Shown in pieces: positions 24,034 through 31,408 of a stretch of DNA of 32,014 bases. The notes under the pieces are model-generated. The model ran no database searches and was not told the origin of the DNA. It worked only from the letters and a program-made list of their open reading frames with translations. Position 1 is the stretch's first letter, and every line of letters starts with the position of its first letter. Both the position numbers and the translations under genes were made by a program. The stretch covers positions 1 through 32,014 of the forward strand of contig JADGOH010000062.1 in the NCBI GenBank assembly GCA_017883025.1, given 5' to 3'. The stretch is from Acidimicrobiales bacterium. Its GTDB lineage: Bacteria > Actinomycetota > Acidimicrobiia > Acidimicrobiales > RAAP-2.

Positions 24034-25283
24034 CGCTCGGCCTCGTCGGCGAACTGCGCGGCCGAGGCGGTGCCCACCGAGGGGCGGGTGAGCGCCACGG
24101 CCTGCAGCACGTCGCCACCGGTGACCGCGGGCACCTCGCCGTCGAGGGCCCGGTCGAACGCCAGCTGCGCAGCCCGCTGGGCGACGAGGGCGAAGTCGGC
24201 CGGGGTGAACCCGGGCGTCCGGGCCGCCACCTCGGCCGGATCCCCGGCGGCCAGGAACTCCGTGGCCAGCTCTGCCCGCTCGACCTCGTCCGGTGGGCCC
24301 ACCGGGATGATGAGGTCGAACCGCCCGGGACGGAGCAACGCGGGGTCGATGGCGGCGACCGAGTTGGTGGCCATCACCACCAGACGGTCAGGCCGGGACT
24401 TGAACATCGGCACCGCCTTGAGCAGCTCGTTGACCAGCGGCTGGCTGTCGGGTCGCTCGGCCCGGTCGGACGCGATCTCGTCGGCCTCGTCGATGAAGCA
24501 CACCAGGCGGTCCACCCGACCGAGCTCGGACAGCGCCTCGCGCAGTGCCCGGGCGCCGTCGACGCCCTGGCCCAGCAGGGATGGATGGAGCTCGACGAAG
24601 GCCCACGAGAGCCGGGACGCGATGGCCCGGGCGAACGACGTCTTGCCGGTGCCCGGGGGGCCGAACAGGAGGACGGCCGCCGGCGGACGGAGACCGAGAC
24701 GTTCGGCCAGCTCGGTATGCGCGAGCGGCGCCACGACCCGTCGGTCGAGGATCTCCTTGGCCGCCGAGAACCCCTTCATCGACTCCCACAGTCCGTCTGC
24801 CGGCACGGTGCCCCCGAAACGCTCGACGAGCGCCAGCTCCTCGGGCACCATCGACGCATCCCTGGCGTAGAGGTGCAGCCCCTCGAGGTGGGTGAAGCCC
24901 TGGTTGACGAAGGCGTCCTCGCCGACCTGGCCGGCCTGGACCACGGCGAGCAGCCGGCAGGCGCCCCGGTGGATGACCTCCTGGTCGAGGCGCCGGAGCA
25001 AGGCGGAGCCGATGCCCCGTCGACGCCACTCGGGATGGAGGGCGAAGGCCAGCACGTGGGCGTCGGGACCGCTGACGCGGGCCACGACGGCACCCACCAG
25101 CTCGCCGGCGGGGGACAGGGCCACGGCCGCGGGCTGGTGTTCGTGGAGCGCCTCGACGACGTCGCTCCGGCCGTAGGCGGCACCGGTGGAGGTACCGGCC
25201 AGGTCGATGAGGCGCACGACGTCCTCGACCGGGGCGACCGGGTCGCGGTCGCCGAGGGTGTGGACCTTCCAGGCGGTGCTCAT
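24018..25283 (-). CDS. GNAT acetyltransferase fused to an AAA+ ATPase
   Basis: This 421-residue protein joins two enzymes. Residues about 1-140 form a GNAT fold: the acetyl-CoA loop is FALHPEWRRRGIGSALLRRL (80-99), followed by FVNQGFTHLEGLHLYAR. Residues about 165-400 form an AAA+ domain of the FtsH/CDC48 type: Walker A GPPGTGKT (208-215), Walker B VCFIDEADE (261-269), sensor-1 N307 in MATNS, and arginine fingers R318/R321 in DPALLRPGRFD, then the helical lid. No protease or membrane segment is present. The architecture suggests ATP-driven remodelling of a target coupled to acetylation, which is inferred. ATG 25283 follows GAGGAGGGCACGCCC, with a TACCAT box upstream. Confidence 0.88.
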   Translation of the reverse strand: MSTAWKVHTLGDRDPVAPVEDVVRLIDLAGTSTGAAYGRSDVVEALHEHQPAAVALSPAGELVGAVVARVSGPDAHVLAFALHPEWRRRGIGSALLRRLDQEVIHRGACRLLAVVQAGQVGEDAFVNQGFTHLEGLHLYARDASMVPEELALVERFGGTVPADGLWESMKGFSAAKEILDRRVVAPLAHTELAERLGLRPPAAVLLFGPPGTGKTSFARAIASRLSWAFVELHPSLLGQGVDGARALREALSELGRVDRLVCFIDEADEIASDRAERPDSQPLVNELLKAVPMFKSRPDRLVVMATNSVAAIDPALLRPGRFDLIIPVGPPDEVERAELATEFLAAGDPAEVAARTPGFTPADFALVAQRAAQLAFDRALDGEVPAVTGGDVLQAVALTRPSVGTASAAQFADEAERYARL

Positions 25284-25316
25284 GGGCGTGCCCTCCTCGT
25301 CCTCCGGCTTGTCTGC

Positions 25317-25322
25317 ATGGTA
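25317..25322 (-). promoter_or_regulatory. -10 box (TACCAT) of the GNAT-AAA gene
   Basis: On the minus strand TACCAT lies about 33 nt before the ATG at 25283, allowing a short leader containing the GAGGAGG ribosome site. No -35 was identified. Confidence 0.4.
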
Positions 25323-25452
25323 GGGGACGGTCGTCGGCGCACGGGGTGCGGGCTGCCCGACGCCGATCGGGCCCGGGGGCCGGACCGTTGACCGGCGACC
25401 CCCCGTGGGCACACACTGTGGGCGTGGCCCGTCGGGCCGGTCAGGAGACGTC

Positions 25453-25908
25453 GTGGGACAGTGGCCGAAGTCGGAGATCGAGACGGCGTTCGTGGAGTAC
25501 CAGCGCCGGGCGGCCGAGTCGGGGGCGAGCGGTGACTGGCGGCCGTGGTGCGACCTGTTCACCGAGGATGCCGAGTACGTCGAGCACCTCTACGGGCGGA
25601 TGCACGGACGCGAGGCCATCTACGAGTGGATCCAGAAGACGATGTCGGAGTACCCCGGCAGCGACATGCCGGAGTTCCCGATCGAGTGGCACATCGTCGA
25701 CGAGGACAAGGGCTGGGTGGTGTGCCAGGTGTGGAACCGGATGCGCGACCCCGGCGACGGCAGCATCCACCAGGAGTACAACATCACCATCCTGAAGTAC
25801 GCCGGCGACGGCCGCTGGTCGTCCGAGGAGGACGTCTACAACCCGATGCACTTCGGGACCATGCTGCAGGCGTGGGAGGCGGCGCGGGACGCCGCCGTGG
25901 CGTCCTGA
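25453..25908 (+). CDS. SnoaL-like (NTF2-fold) protein
   Basis: A 151-residue NTF2-like protein, possibly a small cyclase, isomerase or dehydratase. It shows the usual order: a helical start (KSEIETAFVEYQRRAAESG), DWRPWCDLFTEDAEYVEHLYGRMHGREAIYEW (about 28-58) and then a curved sheet (WHIVDEDKGWVVCQVWNRM, HQEYNITILKYAGDGRWSSEEDVYNP). Such proteins bind hydrophobic ligands in a cone-shaped pocket; the substrate is unknown. The GTG at 25453 is chosen because AGGAG lies 5 nt upstream; an in-frame ATG-like extension to 25405 has no ribosome site. An aldo/keto reductase follows 51 nt later with its own promoter. Confidence 0.82.
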   Translation: MGQWPKSEIETAFVEYQRRAAESGASGDWRPWCDLFTEDAEYVEHLYGRMHGREAIYEWIQKTMSEYPGSDMPEFPIEWHIVDEDKGWVVCQVWNRMRDPGDGSIHQEYNITILKYAGDGRWSSEEDVYNPMHFGTMLQAWEAARDAAVAS

Positions 25909-25946
25909 CGACGCCGTCGCCCCGGTCGGGCCTGCGGCGACCGCAC

Positions 25947-25952
25947 TAGCGT
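25947..25952 (+). promoter_or_regulatory. Leaderless -10 box (TAGCGT) of the aldo/keto reductase gene
   Basis: TAGCGT is followed by 7 nt and a GTG at 25960. This spacing decides the start of the next gene: the upstream in-frame GTG at 25951 lies inside the box and so cannot be on the transcript. Confidence 0.55.
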
Positions 25953-25959
25953 GGCCGAC

Positions 25960-26820
25960 GTGGAACGACGCAGGCTCGGACGCACCGGACACCGCTCGTC
26001 GGTCGCCGTCCTGGGGGGTGCCGCCTTCTGGCAGGGCGACCCTGACGCGACGGCGGCGTCGTTCGAGCTGGCCCGGGCCGCCGGGGTCAACCACCTCGAC
26101 GTCGCCCCGCAGTACGGCGCGGCCCAACAGGTGCTCGGCCCTCTGGTCGGCGACGTCCGCGACGACCTGTTCGTGGCGTGCAAGACCCTCCGCCACAATC
26201 CGGACGGGGTGCGGGCCCAGCTCGAGGAGTCGCTCACGCTCCTGCACTGCGACTCGTTCGACCTGTACCAGCTCCACGCCGTGACCGACCTCGCCGAGCT
26301 CGACGCCCGGGACGGCGCGGTGCGGGCCATCCTGGCTGCCCGGGACGAGGGCCTCACCCGGTGGGTCGGGATCACCGGGCACGAGCACTCGGCGCCGGCC
26401 GCGCACCTCGAGGCGCTCCGTCGCTACGACCTCGACACGGTGATGTTCCCGGTCAACCCCAGGCTGTGGTCCGACCCGGTCTACCGACGCGATGCCGAGG
26501 CACTCCTCGAGTACGCCGCGGCCCACGACGTCGGGGTGATGGCGATCAAGGCCGCGGCGGCACGTCCGTGGGCCGGGCGTGCACGTTCGGCCACCACCTG
26601 GTACGAGCCCTACACGTCCGAGGAGGAGGTCGACCGGGGTGTTCGGTTCGCACTGTCGACGCCGGGGGTGCACGCCTTCTGCACGCCGGGCGACACCGGC
26701 GTCCTCGCCACTGCCCTGGCCGCGGCCGACGGGGACACGTCGATGGACGAGGCCGAGCGCGACGCCGCCATGGGCGCAGTGGCCGGCGAGTCGTCGATCT
26801 TCCCGATGACGCCGGCCTGA
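25960..26820 (+). CDS. Aldo/keto reductase family protein
   Basis: A 286-residue AKR-type TIM barrel. The opening RRLGRTGHRSSVAVLGGAAFW is typical, and the catalytic tetrad is visible: Asp in NHLDVAPQYG, Tyr in the same segment, Lys in FVACKT and His in LYQLHAV. Later parts include RWVGITGHEHSAP and a GVMAIKAAAARPWAG strand. It probably reduces an aldehyde or ketone with NADPH; the substrate is unknown. The C-terminal region contains CTPGDTGVLATALAAAD, related to the cofactor-binding end of the family. The carboxyltransferase gene starts 17 nt later, so the two are likely co-transcribed. Confidence 0.88.
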   Translation: MERRRLGRTGHRSSVAVLGGAAFWQGDPDATAASFELARAAGVNHLDVAPQYGAAQQVLGPLVGDVRDDLFVACKTLRHNPDGVRAQLEESLTLLHCDSFDLYQLHAVTDLAELDARDGAVRAILAARDEGLTRWVGITGHEHSAPAAHLEALRRYDLDTVMFPVNPRLWSDPVYRRDAEALLEYAAAHDVGVMAIKAAAARPWAGRARSATTWYEPYTSEEEVDRGVRFALSTPGVHAFCTPGDTGVLATALAAADGDTSMDEAERDAAMGAVAGESSIFPMTPA

Positions 26821-26837
26821 GTCGGGCGGAGCGGGCG

Positions 26838-28724
26838 ATGGCAGGCGACGAAGCGACCGGTGGCGGCGCGGGCGACGACGCAGTGCCCGCTCCGGGGACC
26901 GAGATCGGGCTGGACGCGCCGCTGCAGGGCACGGTGGTCCTGCTGCCGTTCGGGCCCGGCGACCCGGTGCCGGCCGGGGCGATCGTGGTCGTGCTCGAGT
27001 CCATGAAGATGGAGCACGTGGTGCGCACGCCGGTGGCCGGCAGCCTGCGTCACGTCGGGGTCGACGTGGGCGGGCTGGTGGCCGTGGGCGACCGGCTGGC
27101 CACGGTCGTGACGGGGGAGCAGGGCAACGGCCCGGCCGCGGTGGACGAGACCGTCGACCTCGACCACGTGCGGGCCGACCTGGCCGAGTTGTTCACCCGG
27201 CGTGGCCTGCTCACCGACGAGGGTCGCCCGGACGTCGTGGCCCGACGTCACGAGCGCGGCCGGCGCACGGCCCGCGAGAACATCGCCGACCTGTGCGACG
27301 CGGGCAGCTTCACCGAGTACGGCGGCTTCGCCATCGCCGCCCAGCGCCGGCGCCGCGATGTCGCCGAGCTGGTCGAGCGCACGCCGGCCGACGGACTGGT
27401 CGGTGGTACGGCCCGGGTCAACGGCGACCGGTTCACCGACGAGCAGGCCCGGTGCGCCGTCGTCTCCTACGACTACACGGTGCTCGCCGGGACCCAGGGC
27501 CAGCAGAACCACCGCAAGAAGGACCGGTTGTTCGAGCTGGTCGAGCGGCTCCGGCTGCCAGTGGTGCTGTTCGCCGAGGGTGGCGGCGGCCGGCCGGGGG
27601 ACACCGACTACGCCGTCATCACCGGCCTCGACACCCGGGCCTTCGAGTACTTCGGCCGCCTGAGCGGCCTCGTGCCACTGGTGGGGATCGCCTCGGGTTG
27701 GTGCTTCGCCGGCAACGCCGCCCTGCTCGGGTGCTGCGACGTGATCATCGCGACCGAGGGCACGTCGATCGGGATGGGCGGGCCGGCGATGATCGAAGGC
27801 GGGGGCCTCGGCACCTACCGGCCCGAGGAGGTCGGCCCACTCGACGTCCAGGTCCCCAACGGCGTCGTGGACCTGGTGGCGGCCGACGACGCCGAGGCGG
27901 TCGACCTGGCCAGGCGGTACCTGTCCTACTTCCAGGGTCCGGTCGACGCATGGGCGTGCGCCGACCAGCGCCTCCTGCGCTCGGCCGTCCCCGAGCAGCG
28001 GCTGCGGGCCTACGACATCCGTACCCTGGTCGACCTGCTGGCCGACCTCGGCTCGGTGCTCGAGCTCCGACGGGGGTTCGGTGCCGGCATGGTGACCGCC
28101 CTGGCCCGCATCGAGGGACGCCCGGTGGGCATCGTGGCCAACGACCCGACGCACCTCGGCGGGGCGATCGACGCCGACGGCGCCGACAAGGCTGCCCGGT
28201 TCCTGCAGCTGTGTGATGCCCACGACCTGCCCGTCGTCTCCCTGTGCGACACCCCCGGATTCATGGTCGGCCCGGACGCCGAGCGCACGGCCCAGGTCCG
28301 CCACGTGAGCCGGATGTTCGTCACCGGGGCGAGCCTGACCGTGCCGCTCTGCACCATCGTGCTGCGCAAGGGCTACGGGCTCGGCGCCCAGGCCATGGCC
28401 GGCGGCAGCTTCCGCGCGCCCCTCTTCGTGGTGGCGTGGCCGAGCGGCGAGCTCGGGGGCATGGGGCTCGAGGGCGCGGTCCGGCTCGGGTTCCGACGCG
28501 AGCTCGAGGCGGTCGAGGACCCCGTCGAGCGCGAGGCGCTCTTCGACTCGATGGTCGCGCTGGCCTACGAGCACGGCAAGGCGCTCAACGTGGCCACCGC
28601 CTACGAGATCGATGACGTGATCGACCCTGCGGAGTCCCGGTCGAGGATCGTGGAGGCCCTGCGGTCGTGCCCGCCGCCCCCGGTCCGCACGGGCAAGAAG
28701 CGGAGCTGCGTCGACACCTGGTGA
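26838..28724 (+). CDS. Biotinyl-carboxyltransferase fusion (acyl-CoA carboxylase subunit)
   Basis: A 628-residue protein with an N-terminal biotinyl domain followed by a complete acyl-CoA carboxyltransferase. The biotinyl part (about 22-93) holds LESMKMEH, with the biotin lysine at K57. The carboxyltransferase (about 105-628) has both halves: GTQGQQNHRKKDR, VVLFAEGGGGRPGDTD, ASGWCFAGNAALLGCCDVIIA and GMGGPAMIEGGGLG, then VGIVANDPTHLGGAIDADGADKAARF, SLCDTPGFMVG and KGYGLGAQAMAGGS. No biotin carboxylase domain is present, so that half must come from another locus. The acyl-CoA substrate is unknown. The ATG at 26838 has only a weak GGAGCGGGCG site. It follows the reductase by 17 nt and ends inside a large inverted repeat. 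Confidence 0.9.
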   Translation: MAGDEATGGGAGDDAVPAPGTEIGLDAPLQGTVVLLPFGPGDPVPAGAIVVVLESMKMEHVVRTPVAGSLRHVGVDVGGLVAVGDRLATVVTGEQGNGPAAVDETVDLDHVRADLAELFTRRGLLTDEGRPDVVARRHERGRRTARENIADLCDAGSFTEYGGFAIAAQRRRRDVAELVERTPADGLVGGTARVNGDRFTDEQARCAVVSYDYTVLAGTQGQQNHRKKDRLFELVERLRLPVVLFAEGGGGRPGDTDYAVITGLDTRAFEYFGRLSGLVPLVGIASGWCFAGNAALLGCCDVIIATEGTSIGMGGPAMIEGGGLGTYRPEEVGPLDVQVPNGVVDLVAADDAEAVDLARRYLSYFQGPVDAWACADQRLLRSAVPEQRLRAYDIRTLVDLLADLGSVLELRRGFGAGMVTALARIEGRPVGIVANDPTHLGGAIDADGADKAARFLQLCDAHDLPVVSLCDTPGFMVGPDAERTAQVRHVSRMFVTGASLTVPLCTIVLRKGYGLGAQAMAGGSFRAPLFVVAWPSGELGGMGLEGAVRLGFRRELEAVEDPVEREALFDSMVALAYEHGKALNVATAYEIDDVIDPAESRSRIVEALRSCPPPPVRTGKKRSCVDTW

Positions 28725-28854
28725 CGTGCGGTCGTGCGGTCGGAACGGGCATCGACGCGACGTGGGCGCGGCGCCCGTCCGGTTCCGGCCGCAGTGCCCG
28801 AACTCCCATCGACCGGACGTCGCGTCGATGGGGAGGCCGCCGCACAGGTGTCAC
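28721..28854. repeat. Complex nested inverted repeat between convergent genes
   Basis: The gap between the carboxyltransferase and hydrolase genes is almost filled by a symmetrical structure. CATCGACGCGACGT (28750-28763) pairs exactly with ACGTCGCGTCGATG (28817-28830). Outside it GTGCGG (28734-28739) pairs with CCGCAC (28840-28845), and GTGAC (28721-28725) pairs with GTCAC (28850-28854), separated by similar-length unpaired bulges. Inside lies the palindrome GGGCGC-G-GCGCCC (28764-28776). It could be a bidirectional terminator, a structured RNA or a MITE-like relic. The outermost arm includes the carboxyltransferase stop codon. Confidence 0.7.
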
Positions 28855-28875
28855 TACCTCGTCCTGCGGTCCGGC

Positions 28876-29775
28876 TCAGTCCCCGAGCAGCTCGTCGCCG
28901 AACCGGGCCACCGAGGACCACGCGGCGACGGCCTCCGGCACGCCCAGGGCGACCAGTCCCTGGACGCCGTGGATCCCGTCCCGCACGACATCGACCCGGG
29001 CGTCCGTGCCGACGTCGCCGGCGGCCCGACCGAGGTGCTCGGCGTCGATCCGGGTGACGTCGACTTCGCCGACCTGCAGCAGCATCGGCGGCAGTCCCGC
29101 CAGGGACCCCCGGGCCGGAGAGGCACGGGGATCCCTGGCGTCGCCGTCCGGCCCGAGGTAGTCGCGGGCCCGGGCCCGGAGGAATCCCTCGCTGATGAAG
29201 GGGTCGGGCCCGGTCGGGCCACCCGGGCCGTAGCCCCGGGTGTCGAGATCGGTCCACCCCGACAGGGAGACGACGCCGGCCGGCACACCGGCATCCGAGT
29301 CACGTGCCGCCTGGGCGGTGGCCAGGGCCAGCCCGCCCCCGCACGAGTCACCCACGAAGAGGGCACGGTCCGGCTCCAGGCCGCCGGCGACCAGACCGGA
29401 GTACGCGGTCACACAGTCGTCGAGGGCAGCCGGAAACCGGTGCTCGGGGGCAAGGCGGTAGTCGATGGTCACCACCGGGACGCGCAGGTGGTCGGCGATG
29501 AATTCGGCGTAGAACAGGTAGGCCTCGAGGTCACACGATACGAAGGCCCCGCCGTGGAAGAACACCGCCGTCCCACGATCAGGACGGGATGCCGGTGTGG
29601 ACAACCAGCCACAGCGCACGCCACCGGCCGAGGTGGTGCGCACCGTGGTGTGGGGGCTCAGCGGATGCCCGTGGAGCGGCGCCATCCGGATCCGGGTGGT
29701 GATGGCGTCGTCATCGGGACCGGCGAAATCGGCCGGCATGCCGTCGATGACGGCGGCCAGCAGCTCGCTGGTCAC
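28876..29775 (-). CDS. Alpha/beta hydrolase (hormone-sensitive lipase family)
   Basis: A 299-residue esterase/lipase of the HSL (fold-3) family. The oxyanion motif is FFHGGAFVS (72-80). DYRLAPEHRFPAALDDC (105-121) is the family's next signature. The nucleophile Ser144 sits in VGDSCGGGLA; the usual form is GDSAGG, so Cys145 is a mild oddity. The catalytic acid is probably Asp in QVGEVDVTRIDAEHL and the histidine is in DGIHGVQGL. It hydrolyses an ester, probably short-chain. The GTG start at 29775 overlaps the stop of the universal stress gene as GTGA, so the pair is coupled. Its 3' end faces the inverted repeat. Confidence 0.9.
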   Translation of the reverse strand: MTSELLAAVIDGMPADFAGPDDDAITTRIRMAPLHGHPLSPHTTVRTTSAGGVRCGWLSTPASRPDRGTAVFFHGGAFVSCDLEAYLFYAEFIADHLRVPVVTIDYRLAPEHRFPAALDDCVTAYSGLVAGGLEPDRALFVGDSCGGGLALATAQAARDSDAGVPAGVVSLSGWTDLDTRGYGPGGPTGPDPFISEGFLRARARDYLGPDGDARDPRASPARGSLAGLPPMLLQVGEVDVTRIDAEHLGRAAGDVGTDARVDVVRDGIHGVQGLVALGVPEAVAAWSSVARFGDELLGD

Positions 29776-30227
29776 GAAGCAGGCTCGGGCTCCCGGTAGA
29801 CGACGACCGGGCAGGCGGCGTGGGTGGCACAGTGCTGGCTGACCGACCCCAGCAGCACGCCGGCGAACGCACGGTGGCCCCGACTGGCCACCACCAGCAG
29901 GGCCCCGTGCTTCGACGCCTCGACCAGTACGTCGCCCGGGTTGCCCTCGACCACGTGGGCGTGGACATCGAGCACAGGATAGGTGGCATGGATGCGCTCG
30001 AGCACCGGGTCGAGCATGGCCCTGCCGTCCTGGGCGGGGTCGTACCCGGTGGGCAGCGGAATCGTGCTGCCCCAGGACGTCGGGTACTCCCATGCGGTCA
30101 CCACGTCGAGGCGCCCGCCGGAACGCACCGCCTGCTCGGCGGCCCACGTCACGGCACCGTCGGCCGCCGACGAGCCGTCGTACCCCACGACGACGCCGGT
30201 CGGGTGGCCCTGTGTGTCGGTCGTCAT
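29772..30227 (-). CDS. Universal stress protein (UspA family)
   Basis: A 151-residue single-domain UspA-type protein. VVVGYDGSSAADGAVTWAAEQAV (12-34) is the standard first strand and helix. The nucleotide loop ASRGHRAFAGVLLGSVSQH (114-132) follows the G-2x-G-9x-GS pattern, except that the first Gly is Ala; the rest is intact, so ATP binding is probable. VEGNPGDVLVEAS precedes it as usual. The ATG at 30227 follows GGAGGACCACC. A TACGCT box lies about 50 nt upstream. The hydrolase downstream overlaps by four bases. Many actinobacterial USPs are controlled by DosR, but I saw no such box immediately upstream of this one. Confidence 0.92.
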   Translation of the reverse strand: MTTDTQGHPTGVVVGYDGSSAADGAVTWAAEQAVRSGGRLDVVTAWEYPTSWGSTIPLPTGYDPAQDGRAMLDPVLERIHATYPVLDVHAHVVEGNPGDVLVEASKHGALLVVASRGHRAFAGVLLGSVSQHCATHAACPVVVYREPEPAS

Positions 30228-30275
30228 GGTGGTCCTCCAGGTGGGCTCGCCGGCGGTGCGGGTGCTGCTGGGGCG

Positions 30276-30281
30276 AGCGTA
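30276..30281 (-). promoter_or_regulatory. -10 box (TACGCT) of the universal stress gene
   Basis: On the minus strand TACGCT occurs in CCACTACGCTCGCC, about 50 nt before the ATG at 30227. It leaves a leader of about 40 nt. It lies in the 89-nt gap after the deacetylase gene. Confidence 0.35.
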
Positions 30282-30316
30282 GTGGTCGTGGATCATGGGG
30301 CTGTGCCCGCTCGGTG

Positions 30317-31378
30317 TCATCGGTCCTCCTCCGCCGGGGTCGCGACCCCCGGTGCCGCCGTCGTTCCTCCGCCGTCGTCCAGCGCCCGTCGTCGGCGGGC
30401 GTGTGCGGCGTCGACCTGCTCGATGCCGGGGCCGCCCGAGGTGGGGGACTCGTCGCCGGGATCGGCACCGACCAGGCGGCCGAGGGTCGCGGCCACCGAG
30501 GCACGCAGCGCGTCGAGGTCGTAGCCGCCCTCCAGGAAGAGGACCAGCCGACCGGGAGCCGGCGCGTACCCGGCCACGATCCCGGCGAGCGCGGCGAAGT
30601 CGCCGGCCGACAGGGACAGATCGGCCAGGGGGTCGCCCCGGTGGGCGTCGAACCCGGCCGACACCAGGACCCAGGTGGGTGCGAACGCCTCGACCACCGG
30701 GGTCACGAGCTCGTCGAACGCCTTGCGGAGGACGTCGCCCGTGGCACCGGGAGGCACGGGGACGTTCACGTTGGCGCCCCGGGCCGTCGGGCCGCCGACC
30801 TCGTCGGCCCGACCGGTACCCGGGTAGGCGGGCCACTGGTGGGTGGAGACGTAGAGCACGTCGGGGTCGTCCCAGAACACGTCCTGGGTCCCGTTTCCGT
30901 GGTGGACGTCCCAGTCGACGACCAGCACCCGCTCGCCGACCTCGCGGAGTGCGCCGGCGGTGACGGCGACGTTGTTGAGGAGGCAGAAGCCCATGGCCCG
31001 GTCGGCCACCGCGTGGTGCCCGGGCGGACGGGCGGGGACGAAGACGGGCGCCCCGTGGGCGGTGGCGGCCTCGACGGCCACCAGCCCGGCGCCGGCGGCC
31101 ATGCGGGCGTCGTGCCACGAGGTGTGGCTTGCGTACGTGTCCTGGTCGATGGCGCCCCCGCCGGCCGCGCTCAGGCGTTCGAGGCGGTCGAGGTGCCCGG
31201 GCGTGTGGACCCGGACCAGGTGCTCGACCGGGGCCGGCTCGGCCGCCACCACGAGGAGGTCGGTGCCGAGGTGGAGGTCCTCGACCCCCCGCATGGCGGC
31301 GCCGATGCGAGCCGGGCGCTCCGGATGCCCCGGGTCGTCGTGCGACCCGGCCTCGAGCGGCTCGACGACGATCAGCAC
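30317..31378 (-). CDS. Histone deacetylase-family amidohydrolase (AcuC-like)
   Basis: A 353-residue arginase/deacetylase-fold enzyme, a zinc-dependent amidohydrolase acting on acetyl-lysine, acetylpolyamine or related amides. HPERPARI (18-25) opens the domain. RPPGHHAV (117-124) provides the His pair. VVDWDVHHGNGTQDVFW (153-169) and SAGFDAHRGDPL (240-251) hold the zinc ligands D157, H159 and D244. THQWPAYPGTG and FLEGGYDL (Y286) complete the site. The C-terminal ~50 residues are Gly/Ala/Arg-rich and beyond the domain. The start is a GTG at 31378. It lies 30 nt downstream of the DsbA-like gene on the same strand, so the two are probably one operon. Substrate unknown. Confidence 0.9.
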   Translation of the reverse strand: MLIVVEPLEAGSHDDPGHPERPARIGAAMRGVEDLHLGTDLLVVAAEPAPVEHLVRVHTPGHLDRLERLSAAGGGAIDQDTYASHTSWHDARMAAGAGLVAVEAATAHGAPVFVPARPPGHHAVADRAMGFCLLNNVAVTAGALREVGERVLVVDWDVHHGNGTQDVFWDDPDVLYVSTHQWPAYPGTGRADEVGGPTARGANVNVPVPPGATGDVLRKAFDELVTPVVEAFAPTWVLVSAGFDAHRGDPLADLSLSAGDFAALAGIVAGYAPAPGRLVLFLEGGYDLDALRASVAATLGRLVGADPGDESPTSGGPGIEQVDAAHARRRRALDDGGGTTAAPGVATPAEEDR

Positions 31379-31408
31379 GGTGCCGTCCCGGTCACGCAGA
31401 CGTCCCGG

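Noticed and set aside
25405-25452. Upstream start for the SnoaL-like gene and a CACACT box before GTG 25423
   Set aside because: The GTG at 25423 is in another frame with no plausible product, while AGGAG sits 5 nt before GTG 25453, where the domain begins.
29772-31118. 448-codon frame extending the universal stress protein upstream
   Set aside because: The extension is antisense-frame noise through the deacetylase gene; ATG 30227 has a clear GGAGGA site and is where UspA homology starts.
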